A DNA stretch of 22,357 bases, from positions 1-22,357 of the IMG/VR virus record IMGVR_UViG_3300021181_000045; one strand, 5' to 3'. This DNA is from a virus. The notes under the pieces are model-generated. The model worked only from the letters and a program-made list of their open reading frames with translations, ran no database searches and was not told the DNA's origin. Position 1 is the stretch's first letter. The number at the start of each line of letters is the position of its first letter. The position numbers and the translations under genes are program-made. Positions 1-7,406 of this stretch are shown piece by piece.

Positions 1-42
1 GAGCGGCTGACGGCCACGGAATTGGAAGCAAAGTCGGCGTGA
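1..42 (+). CDS. Possible 3' end of an upstream plus-strand gene (partial)
   Basis: The first forward frame reads 13 codons (ERLTATELEAKSA) and ends in TGA at 40-42, 15 bases before the next plus-strand ATG. The amino acid mix is that of an ordinary charged helical C-terminus. It is far too short to identify. One competing frame (from position 3) also stays open here, so this call rests mainly on spacing and composition. Confidence 0.3.
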   Translation, partial: ERLTATELEAKSA

Positions 43-57
43 GGGTAAAATCAGGCG

Positions 58-306
58 ATGAACCAAAAGCCCATCGAGACCGGTTATTACTGGTACAAAG
101 AAAAGGGGAGCCAAAAATTCCCCAGGGACTGGAGCCCGGTCTACGTCTATCAGGAAGAGCACCGCATTCAATTCAAAGAGGGGATCCCCCCGGACGATGG
201 CTGGCGCGTGATTGGCATCGGTTGGGAGATCGAAACCTACATGTCGCTGTGCGACGGCGAATGGGGCGACCGAATCCCGGAGCCGCCGGCTAACTCGGCG
301 GATTGA
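58..306 (+). CDS. Small Trp/Tyr-rich hypothetical protein
   Basis: An 82-aa protein that begins ATG 12 bases after a GAGGG Shine-Dalgarno-like stretch (41-45). It has seven Trp and several Tyr, with motifs such as TGYYWYKEKG near the N-terminus, WSPVYVYQ around residues 25-32 and DGWRVIGIGWEIE around 46-58. Short phage and host proteins with this pattern (a beta-rich fold opened by GYYW) are common and usually have no assigned function; I do not recognise a named family. The gene points toward the minus-strand late cluster and its last 17 bases overlap the end of that cluster's final gene tail to tail, so it lies outside the late operon. The reading is probably real because composition and start signal agree, but its function is unknown. 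Confidence 0.6.
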   Translation: MNQKPIETGYYWYKEKGSQKFPRDWSPVYVYQEEHRIQFKEGIPPDDGWRVIGIGWEIETYMSLCDGEWGDRIPEPPANSAD

Positions 307-2062
307 CGATCCGGTCGCCAGCGATGACAAGTTCGCCGGCCTCGGTGCACGTGATGAGCAAAGCCGGTCGTTGGCCGAGCGGATTCGGAGTAATGGCCGT
401 TGTCGTCACCTTGCCATCGGGCGTCACGATGTTGAGGTTCTTGCCGTCGACCGCGTAGAAGTTCTCGCCGTCGGTGTCCCAGCCTGTGATCGAGTTCGGG
501 AACGCCACGACCCATCGTTGTGTTAACGGAATCGTGGTCGGCGGAATGATGGGTGTGCCCGGGTCGTACCGACCGAACCCGGTGCCAAAGGAGAGCCCGA
601 AACTTCCGTCCGCGTATCGGAAAGCTCCGATGCCTCCGTTCCCATAGAAGTAGGTGCAGACCACCGCTCCAGTGTCCGGGTCCAATTGGGAGGTTTGAAG
701 CTCGCCGATCGGCACGCCGTTGAACGTGCTTATGTTTGAGACATAAGGAAGATTCTGAGCATCGACAAAGAAGTTCTGTGCGAGAGTGGAATCACCGTTG
801 CCGCCGATCGGTCCCATCGTCTCAATGCTGGCAACCCAAATGACAGACCCGTCGGTCGGGTCGATCTTCGCCAGATACGGAGCACCGGCGTATCCCGAAC
901 CGGCCATGCAGTTCCAGAGGTAGAGCTGCGTTCCGTCATCGCTGAAGCATGGAATGCCGCCGGTCGGCGTGATGAAACGCTGGATGCTGATTACGACGAA
1001 AAAAGTGGAGTCGATCAGGAGGGACAACGACGCCGCGAACGGAACGGAGAACGTCGACCGCCAAATGGCCCCGTCGAAGGCCGCGTTCACGTCGGCCTCG
1101 GCTCCAGAGAACGTGAAGTTGCCCTGCCCGTTCTCTCCGCTCGTGAAGGTGAGATTCTTGATCGTCGACAACAGAAGTGTTGCGTCTGGCGCCGAGACCA
1201 CGACTGTGATTGTTCCGGTCGCCACGAATGAGATTGTGTCGTCTCCGCTGTCTTCCGAGCCGAAGGTGTAGCTGCCATTCTTTTCCATCAAAACTTGTGC
1301 CGGCGCGGTGAACGATGGGTCACTTCCGCCCGAGTGTTGCCCAAAGTTCCAATCTCCCGGGGGGGCATAGGCGGTGCTCGGGTCTTCCCCCCAGAAAACG
1401 TTGCCCGCGGAGCCAATGGCGTACGGGTTGAGGCTCACCGACGGGCAAGATGCTGTAAGCGTGTCGACCGAATGGCTCTGATCGTTGAACTCGCCCTGTG
1501 GCCCTTGGCCCACGACCCAGATCTGGTCCTGGCCAAGCCCGGAATCGATCAGCGTGAACGGCGGAGGGATCGGCGGCGACGGGGGCGTGAATCCGCCCGT
1601 GAAACAAGCAGACGGGCACACGGCCGTCCCGTCGGCCGACGAGCAGACGACGTGCGATGCGTTGGCTGTGCCAGTCCAACTGCTCGCGACAACGAACGGA
1701 CCTGGATAAGTCGGGCTGGGCCCGAAGTTGTTGCCGAGGATGTTCGGGTCCGGAACTCGCCACGCCAGCGAACCAGAGAGATTGAAGCCTTGGACTTGTC
1801 CCCAGCCTTGGGTGAGGTTGGCGTTGAGCTGACCCACCCAATAGACGAACCCGTTGGCGTCTCCACCCACCGCATAGCATTGGACCGATATCGTCTGCGG
1901 CGGCTCGACTGAGAGGCCCTGGAAGGCATCGTAGGTCTGGATCGTGTTGCCGTCTGTGGACAGCTTCCGATGCGTGACGGCGGTGTTTGTGACCGAACAG
2001 CAGTGGCAGTGCCAGAAGAAGAGCGGCACGCAAACACAGCAGAGCAAGAGCGCGGTCAGCAC
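290..2062 (-). CDS. Exported Cys-rich protein with beta-propeller-like segments (last gene of late cluster)
   Basis: About 590 aa. The chosen start is GTG at 2062: it has GGAGAGG four bases upstream and forms a GTGCTGA overlap with the stop of the gene before it. An upstream TTG at 2080 is open but has no ribosome site. The N-terminus is a very hydrophobic, Cys-rich segment (LTALLLCCVCVPLFFWHCHCC), a signal peptide or membrane anchor. A Pro-rich linker follows near residues 158-169. An Ig/cadherin-like segment lies near 256-340, ending in the ADVNAAFDGAIW motif typical of such repeats. The rest shows blade-like segments of PQQ/NHL propellers (YLAKIDPTDGSVIWVASI; LNIVTPDGKVTT). The architecture suggests a surface or tail-tip-exposed protein. 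Whether it is in the virion or acts on the host surface cannot be told. It is convergent with the gene at 58-306. Confidence 0.75.
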   Translation of the reverse strand: MLTALLLCCVCVPLFFWHCHCCSVTNTAVTHRKLSTDGNTIQTYDAFQGLSVEPPQTISVQCYAVGGDANGFVYWVGQLNANLTQGWGQVQGFNLSGSLAWRVPDPNILGNNFGPSPTYPGPFVVASSWTGTANASHVVCSSADGTAVCPSACFTGGFTPPSPPIPPPFTLIDSGLGQDQIWVVGQGPQGEFNDQSHSVDTLTASCPSVSLNPYAIGSAGNVFWGEDPSTAYAPPGDWNFGQHSGGSDPSFTAPAQVLMEKNGSYTFGSEDSGDDTISFVATGTITVVVSAPDATLLLSTIKNLTFTSGENGQGNFTFSGAEADVNAAFDGAIWRSTFSVPFAASLSLLIDSTFFVVISIQRFITPTGGIPCFSDDGTQLYLWNCMAGSGYAGAPYLAKIDPTDGSVIWVASIETMGPIGGNGDSTLAQNFFVDAQNLPYVSNISTFNGVPIGELQTSQLDPDTGAVVCTYFYGNGGIGAFRYADGSFGLSFGTGFGRYDPGTPIIPPTTIPLTQRWVVAFPNSITGWDTDGENFYAVDGKNLNIVTPDGKVTTTAITPNPLGQRPALLITCTEAGELVIAGDRIVNPPS

Positions 2063-2361
2063 AAGACCTCTCCACGGCAAATGACGATATCGGCCCCGCA
2101 GGGCCGCCGCCCATGGCTGTGGTTCATTATCGACGGGTCAACAGAAATCGAATCCCAGTCAATCGGGATCGTCCCGTCGATCGACCAGTTAAATCCAATC
2201 TCGAAACTCCAAAGGTGCCGCGCTTCGTCCTTAGGCTCCCGAATTCTCCCCTTCGCATGAATGCGGTACGGGTGGCCACACCGAGGACAGTCGAACGAGA
2301 TTTCCAGCACGTCCGGCTCTGCCGTGATTCCAATCGCCGGATTGAGCGTCGAAAGTTTCAT
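2056..2361 (-). CDS. DUF6527-like small Cys protein
   Basis: A 101-aa protein. Residues near 25-28 carry a CPRC pair (DCPRCGHPYRI) and the C-terminal third reads DWDSISVDPSIMNH followed by RRPCGADIVICRGEVLC. That layout (one Cys-x-x-Cys pair early, a D-x-x-S/T-x-x-PS segment, then a late Cys and a G-x-V end) resembles the DUF6527 family, small presumed metal-binding proteins often found in phages and mobile elements. The family match is from memory of the motif and is tentative. It starts one base after the stop of the preceding gene (TGAGATG) and its own stop overlaps the GTG of the next gene, so it is translationally coupled on both sides. No enzymatic role can be proposed. Confidence 0.7.
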   Translation of the reverse strand: MKLSTLNPAIGITAEPDVLEISFDCPRCGHPYRIHAKGRIREPKDEARHLWSFEIGFNWSIDGTIPIDWDSISVDPSIMNHSHGRRPCGADIVICRGEVLC

Positions 2362-2362
2362 C

Positions 2363-3049
2363 TCAGCACGGGTCCGCGACGAACATCTGCCAGAACCCCT
2401 TCCCCGGGATGATCGACTGGCCGTTGGGGTTCCACCACTTGCAGAGCACCAGCTTGCCGGCGGGAATCAGCGTCATGCGGTTGACGCACGACAACTGCCG
2501 CTGGTTGCCGTTGGCATCGAACAGGTTGGTCAGGTTGACCGTGGCCGATGCGTTGGCCGGCGCGTCGTTGGGCAGAATGCCCTCGGCCATTCGCTCGAAG
2601 TAAGCGGAGGTGAACAAGAGGCCGTTGATCGGCGTGACCGTGATGAACGTGTCGACCGGGATATAGCTGTTGGAAGCCAGGTTGCAGACGTACTCGATGT
2701 CGCCCGGTCCGGCGTCCGAGCTGCACCAGTTTTGTGCCGCCGAGCCGAGCGCCCCGGTGTCCGGGACCGTATAGTTCATGTCGGAGATCAGCCCGGCCGG
2801 ATAGATGTTCGGCAACGACTCGATGTAGGGGTAAGTGCCGTCGACGTCGGGAGTCGTCTGATAGAGCAGCGTTTCGGCCGCTTCGAGCGCGACAATGTGC
2901 CGCCCCGATGAATTGACCATCATCGCCATGTTGGAGGAAACGATGCTCTGCTTCCGCAGCTCGTCGATCATCGCCTGGACCAACTCGGCCTTGAGAACGT
3001 CCCCTCGTTTGAGGGTCTGTTCCAGGATTTGGCTGAAGCTGGTGGGCAT
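2363..3049 (-). CDS. Hypothetical phage tail-region protein
   Basis: A 228-aa protein of no recognised family. The first 35 residues are a predicted amphipathic helix (SQILEQTLKRGDVLKAELVQAMIDELRKQ), and the rest looks beta-rich with five Cys and several aromatic clusters. The C-terminus reads LVLCKWWNPNGQ then GKGFWQMFVADPC. It is the second gene after the tape measure, where distal tail, baseplate or host-contact proteins normally sit, so a minor tail role is the best inference. No Shine-Dalgarno sequence lies in the nine bases between it and the preceding stop, so it probably depends on re-initiation. Confidence 0.7.
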   Translation of the reverse strand: MPTSFSQILEQTLKRGDVLKAELVQAMIDELRKQSIVSSNMAMMVNSSGRHIVALEAAETLLYQTTPDVDGTYPYIESLPNIYPAGLISDMNYTVPDTGALGSAAQNWCSSDAGPGDIEYVCNLASNSYIPVDTFITVTPINGLLFTSAYFERMAEGILPNDAPANASATVNLTNLFDANGNQRQLSCVNRMTLIPAGKLVLCKWWNPNGQSIIPGKGFWQMFVADPC

Positions 3050-3058
3050 CGTTGCGGT

Positions 3059-3955
3059 TTAGAGAGAGGGCGTCGGCAGTTGCGGCGGCGGCGGCAACGT
3101 GCCTGGCTGCTGCTGTGGGCTGTTGGGAATGAACAATTGGCTCTGGAACTGCGAGAAGGCTTGGGAGTTCGCGTAGAGCTGCGGAACGGTGTTTTCCCAT
3201 TTGCCGGTGGAGGGACGAAACACCTGGTTCCACAACTGGCTGCGGATGTCGAACGCCAGCTCCACGGTGCGGGCCTGCTTGAGAATCACATTGCCCGTGG
3301 TCGGGTCGCCGGCCATCGACGTGGTGTAGTCGGTCGTGGCCCCGGTGAAGAGGGCATAACCCGGCTGCACGCCCAGAAACGTGTCCGGGTTCACCGGATT
3401 CTGGCTCATCGTATAGAGGAACGGCTCGTTGATCTGCATGTCCTGGGGCACCATCGGGAAGCCGAGCTTGAGGATGATGTGCCCGATCCAAATCGTCGTC
3501 GGGTCGGTCTTGTTCTTGTGATCGCTGTTCCACTGGAACGAGTTGGGCGGAATCGACATGATCTCGCCACCGTATTCGAGCTTCTTCGTATAGACCGTCT
3601 GAAACTGCGCGTCCTGCTGCTCGAAGCTGAGCGACTTATAGTTAATCTCCAGCAGGCACCACTGGTTGAGAATCATGCCGTCGGCGGGATCAAACGAAAT
3701 CTTGTCTGTTTCGCTGAAGGGGCGGACGTTGATTTCGTTGACGTAGATGAACGAGCAGCGCGGGTGCGACGGCGGCAGGTAGAGGATCATGTTGCTGACG
3801 GAGCCCTGCGTGGACCACCACAGCTTGCCCGCCAGGGTGACAGCGTCCTGGCCGCGGCAGCGAATCAGTCGCTGCGCGGTGACTTCTTTCTGCCCGAATT
3901 TATAGATCCCCGAGCCCTTCGACTCGTAGGCCTCGATCCCGTACATCTGTCCCAT
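3059..3955 (-). CDS. Hypothetical phage distal-tail-region protein
   Basis: A 298-aa protein directly after the tape measure, with GGGAG before its ATG. The N-terminal 120 residues are beta-rich (GSGIYKFGQKEVTAQRLI; SNMILYLPPSHPRCSFIYVNEINV). The middle is aromatic and polar, and the last 25 residues are a Gln/Pro-rich low-complexity tail. I do not recognise the family. Position just downstream of the tape measure usually means a distal tail or baseplate-hub protein, which is an inference from gene order only. It contains no obvious peptidoglycan-hydrolase or receptor-binding motif. Confidence 0.7.
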   Translation of the reverse strand: MGQMYGIEAYESKGSGIYKFGQKEVTAQRLIRCRGQDAVTLAGKLWWSTQGSVSNMILYLPPSHPRCSFIYVNEINVRPFSETDKISFDPADGMILNQWCLLEINYKSLSFEQQDAQFQTVYTKKLEYGGEIMSIPPNSFQWNSDHKNKTDPTTIWIGHIILKLGFPMVPQDMQINEPFLYTMSQNPVNPDTFLGVQPGYALFTGATTDYTTSMAGDPTTGNVILKQARTVELAFDIRSQLWNQVFRPSTGKWENTVPQLYANSQAFSQFQSQLFIPNSPQQQPGTLPPPPQLPTPSL

Positions 3956-3975
3956 TGGCGACTCCCGTAGCGGCT

Positions 3976-6189
3976 TTATCCCAGAATTGCTGGCCCGGAG
4001 TTGGGGCGCAGCCAGCCCTGCTCGGATAGCTTTTGGAGCAGCTGTTTCTGCTCGGCTGCTTTCTGGTTCGCGGCCCGGGCTTCCTCAAGGTGTTGCTTTG
4101 CGATGGCCGCTGCGTCCTGCCCCACCTTAAGGTGTTGTTGTGCGACGCCAAGCACGGCGTGTGCCGCGTCGTTCTTTGATATGTCCTCTTGCACCTTCTT
4201 CCAGGCTTCTGTCAGCGACGAGAACGAAATCTCCTCGTGCGGCCGGCGGGTTTCGTCGGGCGATCCTCCTGGGGGCTTCTTCTTGGGGATCCATGCCGAC
4301 GTGTCCCAGGGTTCTGGCGGTTTCTCGTTGTGCTTGCGTTCCGTGTCGGCGATCCTCTTGTCGATCTCTGCCAGCTCGGAATCGATGGCTTTGGTGAGTC
4401 CGCCCTTGTTGGCGATCGATTTGCGGAAGGCGTCGGCCCCTTCCTTCTGCGCCTTAATGAACTCAGCGAACGCATCCTTATTGGGGGCGTTTTGCTGACC
4501 GGCCAGGGTATTGTTGAAAGCGTCCGAGAATGCACCGGTGATTCCAGCGGGGCTCCTGTTGGGATTCTGGTAGCGCCGGCCATCGATGATCACATACCGC
4601 TTATCGCTCTCTTCCAAGGCGGCTGCGATTCCTGCCGCAGTTGCCTTGAAGACGTTGATGAGTTCAGTGAGTCCGCCCTTGATGCTGTCGATGATCGTAG
4701 AAAAGAAAGTCTTGAGCCCGGACCACACGCCCACGAATGTGCCTGCCCAGCTGGTGAGCGGGGCCTCCATCTGGGGGAACGCCGTTAAGAACCCCTTGAC
4801 TATCAATAGGGCCGTTTTCTCGATTTCGTCTTTCAGGTTGCGGTATACAAACTTAACCTTTTCGACTCCGTCCTCCATCTTCTTCCAGACTGAGCTCATC
4901 TTTTCGCCGAAGGTTTCCCCTTCGCCAGTTGCCTCCACGATGATCGCTGCGACTCCGGCGATGGCGGCGATGGTGATGCCGACTGGTCCCGTGAGAAACG
5001 TAAAAGCAGCCCCCAATGCCGTTATGCCAGCGATGAACGCCGGGATTACCGTGCTCGTAATGGCACCGAAGGCCGCCACTCCCGCGGCGATACCTGCGAT
5101 GGCGGCAACAACCGCGGCGCCCGTTTCGATGCCCACCTTGTGCTCATCCCAAAATCGCTTAATCGACTCCTTGGCGGATGTTGCCCACTCGTGCACACTT
5201 TTAATCCCCTCCTTGAGGCTTTCAAAGATGTCCTTGCCGCTATCCATCGCGTCGCCCAGATCGAACACGTCGATCAGCGTTGCGCCCAGTTCCTTGATAG
5301 CGCCCTTCACCGATTCGGAGAGGATGCCCCACTTGCCCATCGCCGTGGCGAGATACTTATCCGTGGCGTTGGCGTACTGGCCGGTCCCTGTGGTCAGCCC
5401 GACGAGTGCCTTGTTGAACGTCGCGAACGAGATCTGCCCGGCCATGGCCAAATCGTCAATCGCGTCGATCGGCACGTGCATCGCGTCGGCGAGCAGCTTG
5501 TAGATCGGGACGCCCCGCGCGGCGAGCTGGTTGATCTCACCAAAGCTCATCACGCCGCGATTCTGGGCTTTCCCAAAGGACATGGCCAATTCATCGATCG
5601 GAACTTGGGTTGCCTTCGACAGGTTGCCCAGCATTTCCAGTTGCGGCACCACGCTGCCAACCGACGAACCGAATGTCAGCAGCTCCCGCGCGGCCTTGTT
5701 GACGTCCGCCGTCTCGAAGGCCTTCGAGATCTTGCTCTTTTCCAGCTCCTCCATCACACGCTTGGCGTTTTCCGCTGACCCTGCCACGATCTCGAAGCCC
5801 GCTTTGGCCGCTTCGGACTGCATGGCCAGCTTCACGCCCCAGCCGACCAGCGCCCCCTCGGCCAGTGGCCCGATCCACTTTTCGATCAGCTCGCCGATCG
5901 AATGGGCCTGCTCTTTGATTTCGTCCATCCGCTCTTTGATGCGGTGCAGACCAGACTCGGCGTGCTCGGTGTCGGCGGCAACGTGGATGTGGGCCTTGGC
6001 CCCGACTTCGCCGATGTGCTTGCCCAGTTCCTGCGTGGACTTCACGGCCTCTGCGGTGTTGGCCGAGACGTTGATCGACGGCACTTCCAGATTAGAAATC
6101 TGGCCGGGCAAGTCATTCAAAGCGCTGTCGAACTGATCCTGGTTGGCAGCAATCTCGACAATCGCGCGGGTGAGTGTTTCGTCGGCCAC
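3976..6189 (-). CDS. Tail tape measure protein
   Basis: A 737-aa protein starting at a GTG (6187-6189). It sets tail length and is packed in the tail tube until DNA ejection. Residues about 120-232 match the conserved N-terminal tape-measure domain (TIGR02675 type), including ELLTFGSS, MSFGKAQNRGVMSFGEINQLAARGVPIY and FNKALVGLTTGTGQYAN. A long Ala/Gly-rich hydrophobic stretch lies at 356-419, as is common for membrane insertion during ejection. The C-terminal 150 residues are charged and helical (coiled-coil-like). No lysozyme, peptidase or transglycosylase motif was seen. At roughly 0.15 nm per residue, the known ruler relation, this predicts a tail near 110 nm. The start lacks a clear Shine-Dalgarno sequence and lies six bases after the chaperone stop. 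Confidence 0.95.
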   Translation of the reverse strand: MADETLTRAIVEIAANQDQFDSALNDLPGQISNLEVPSINVSANTAEAVKSTQELGKHIGEVGAKAHIHVAADTEHAESGLHRIKERMDEIKEQAHSIGELIEKWIGPLAEGALVGWGVKLAMQSEAAKAGFEIVAGSAENAKRVMEELEKSKISKAFETADVNKAARELLTFGSSVGSVVPQLEMLGNLSKATQVPIDELAMSFGKAQNRGVMSFGEINQLAARGVPIYKLLADAMHVPIDAIDDLAMAGQISFATFNKALVGLTTGTGQYANATDKYLATAMGKWGILSESVKGAIKELGATLIDVFDLGDAMDSGKDIFESLKEGIKSVHEWATSAKESIKRFWDEHKVGIETGAAVVAAIAGIAAGVAAFGAITSTVIPAFIAGITALGAAFTFLTGPVGITIAAIAGVAAIIVEATGEGETFGEKMSSVWKKMEDGVEKVKFVYRNLKDEIEKTALLIVKGFLTAFPQMEAPLTSWAGTFVGVWSGLKTFFSTIIDSIKGGLTELINVFKATAAGIAAALEESDKRYVIIDGRRYQNPNRSPAGITGAFSDAFNNTLAGQQNAPNKDAFAEFIKAQKEGADAFRKSIANKGGLTKAIDSELAEIDKRIADTERKHNEKPPEPWDTSAWIPKKKPPGGSPDETRRPHEEISFSSLTEAWKKVQEDISKNDAAHAVLGVAQQHLKVGQDAAAIAKQHLEEARAANQKAAEQKQLLQKLSEQGWLRPNSGPAILG

Positions 6190-6195
6190 TGTTAA

Positions 6196-6875
6196 TTAAC
6201 CGATCCTGTTAAGCCGCTTGAACTCGCGCATGGCAACGACCGCGTCCGCGTGCGACACGCCGGCATGGCCGCCTGTGCCGCCTGTCTCGTCCGTGAACTC
6301 TTTCATCCGCAGCGCCAGTTCGAGTTGGTGCCAGGTCAGCCGGGCCACGTCCGCGGGTTGCATCTCGAAATAAAACCAGAACCGAGCGAACACCCGCTCC
6401 CAATCGATCGGTTCGGCTACTTTCCCGAGTCGTCGCCTTCCTCTCCCTCCTTGGGCTTCTCGCCCTTCTTTTTCATGTTGAGCTCGTTGAAAGCCTGCTG
6501 GATCTCCGGCACGTCCTCAAACGTCACGGATTTCTGGATCATCTCCCGCGTGACCTTGGGGTGATTGGCCTCGATCGACAGGGCCAGCATCTCGCAGATG
6601 GCGGGGAAGGACTTGAGCCCGGCGTTAAAGCCGTCGGAGCCCAGGAACACGCCCTCCGATTCCTTGACCGCTCCCTCCCAGATGATGCGGCGAGCCTCTT
6701 CCGGGAGCACCAGCGAGTCGGCTCGAGCCTTGGCCCGCAAGATCGGCTGGTTGCGGAGAAAGTCTTCGAGCTTGCCGAACTGGCCGAGGTTCAGCGGGGC
6801 CAGCGTGTACGAAACGCCGGCTACCGTGACGCTGCGGGTCTTGGTGCCGGCCAGATCCACGAGAGACGTGCTCAT
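6196..6875 (-). CDS. Tail assembly chaperone, frameshifted long form (gpG-T type)
   Basis: Product of a -1 ribosomal frameshift at GGGAAAG (6420-6426). It is translated in frame 0 from 6875 through the AAG codon (152 residues), then in the -1 frame from 6420 to the TAA at 6196-6198 (74 residues), about 226 aa in total. The second part starts VAEPIDWERVFARFWFYFEM and continues QPADVARLTWHQLELALRMKEF, the small helical domain typical of the T part of lambda-like chaperones, which recruits the tail tube while the G part coats the tape measure. A GTG at 6393 lies inside this frame and could look like a separate 65-aa gene, but it has no ribosome site and would cut off the conserved WERVFARFW start of the domain. 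The position between tail tube and tape measure is the classical one. Confidence 0.85.
6379..6414 (-). other. Stem-loop downstream of the frameshift site
   Basis: On the minus strand GAACCGA (6414-6408) pairs perfectly with TCGGTTC (6385-6379) across a 22-base loop. An inner AGCG/CGCT pairing (6398-6395 with 6388-6385) can stack on it if one base pair is given up. The stem starts five bases after the slippery heptamer, the usual distance for a structure that stimulates -1 frameshifting. Folding energy was not calculated. Confidence 0.6.
6417..6875 (-). CDS. Tail assembly chaperone, short form (gpG type)
   Basis: A 152-aa protein, the frame-0 product ending at TAG (6417-6419) immediately after the slippery heptamer. 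It begins MSTSLVDLAGTKTRSVTV and has a beta-rich N-terminus, then a helical central part (PLNLGQFGKLEDFL; EEARRIIWEGAVKESEG; VTREMIQKSV) and a Lys/Glu-rich tail. This is the usual look of phage tail assembly chaperones that wrap the tape measure during tail assembly and are absent from the finished virion. It is preceded by the widest intergenic gap in the cluster, which holds two hairpins, and its own ribosome site is weak. Both features fit a protein needed in smaller amounts than the tail tube encoded just upstream. Confidence 0.88.
   Translation of the reverse strand: MSTSLVDLAGTKTRSVTVAGVSYTLAPLNLGQFGKLEDFLRNQPILRAKARADSLVLPEEARRIIWEGAVKESEGVFLGSDGFNAGLKSFPAICEMLALSIEANHPKVTREMIQKSVTFEDVPEIQQAFNELNMKKKGEKPKEGEEGDDSGK
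6420..6426 (-). other. Slippery heptamer GGGAAAG for -1 frameshifting
   Basis: Read on the minus strand the sequence is G GGA AAG in the zero frame, directly followed by the TAG stop. This is a canonical X XXY YYZ site and the same heptamer used by phage lambda genes G and T. After slippage the two tRNAs re-pair with GGG and AAA and the next codon is GTA, giving the long chaperone. A 7-bp stem-loop begins five bases downstream. Confidence 0.88.
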
Positions 6876-6923
6876 GCCAAAAGTCTTTCAAAGAAAAGAG
6901 GACTGGGGTTGCGCATTTGTTGG

Positions 6924-6948
6924 GCGTCGGCCATTGCGCTGCCGACGC
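6924..6948 (-). other. Stem-loop in the gap after the tail tube gene
   Basis: A perfect 8-bp inverted repeat (GCGTCGGC at 6924-6931, GCCGACGC at 6941-6948) with a 9-base loop. It lies between the tail tube and chaperone genes. No T run follows directly in the minus direction, so it is more likely an mRNA-stability, processing or attenuation element than a full intrinsic terminator. Confidence 0.6.
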
Positions 6949-6965
6949 AGAGCCGAAGGCACCAA

Positions 6966-6980
6966 GCGACCATTGGTCGC
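6966..6980 (-). other. Short inverted repeat abutting the tail tube stop codon
   Basis: GCGACCA and TGGTCGC flank a single T, giving a 6-bp hairpin with a 3-base loop. It begins at the base after the tail tube TAG. Together with the stronger hairpin at 6924-6948 it occupies most of the 105-bp gap, and could protect the 3' end of the tail tube message. Confidence 0.5.
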
Positions 6981-7397
6981 CTAGCTGTCGATGTTGGCCG
7001 TGGGCTTCGTGCAGGCCAGCGTACCGGTGAAGTCGACGGAGTAGGTCACCTTGCCGGCCACGACCAGATCGACCTTCACCTTGTCGACGATGATGTTGCC
7101 GGAGTAAGTGCCGTTCGCGCCGGCCGTGTTCTCGACCATGAACTGCGCAGCGATGATCGCGCCTTCGTTGATGTCCGGCGGATCGACGTGCGGGTTTTGC
7201 GCGGCGTCGTAATTCGCGTCGAACGAGCCCGACCAGCCGTGCAGACCGTCGGCGTACTCGTACGCACCGCCCGACTCGCTGCCGGTGACGTCCTGCTTGT
7301 CGGCTTTCATCTCCAGGGAGAATTTCGTGACGGCGACGATCGTTCCGTCACAAGTCACTCGCCCGTTTTTACCTGCCAGCTTGCGAGGCGTTGTCAT
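6981..7397 (-). CDS. Major tail tube protein
   Basis: A 138-aa protein with an excellent ribosome site (AAGGAG five bases before ATG). The sequence pattern is that of siphovirus tail tube proteins: N-terminal GKNGRVTCDGTIVAVTKFSLEMKADKQDVTGSES, a central GLHGWSGSFDANYDAA segment, then alternating beta strands ending TGTLACTKPTAN. These subunits stack as hexameric rings around the tape measure. Position between the tail terminator and the chaperone pair is diagnostic. It ends in a region with two hairpins, in keeping with strong expression. Confidence 0.88.
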   Translation of the reverse strand: MTTPRKLAGKNGRVTCDGTIVAVTKFSLEMKADKQDVTGSESGGAYEYADGLHGWSGSFDANYDAAQNPHVDPPDINEGAIIAAQFMVENTAGANGTYSGNIIVDKVKVDLVVAGKVTYSVDFTGTLACTKPTANIDS

Positions 7398-7406
7398 GTC
7401 TGCTCC

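Noticed and set aside
3029-3970. A 313-codon plus-strand open frame opposite the 298-aa tail-region gene
   Set aside because: The minus-strand frame has normal protein composition, start signal and operon position; this one is its mirror.
6191-6200. Perfect 10-base palindrome GTTAATTAAC between chaperone and tape measure
   Set aside because: It includes the chaperone stop codon and is too short and isolated to call an operator; possibly chance.
6196-6393. A separate 65-aa gene from GTG 6393
   Set aside because: The frame is open back to the slippery heptamer, the GTG has no ribosome site, and the conserved domain starts upstream of it. It is better read as the -1 part of the chaperone.
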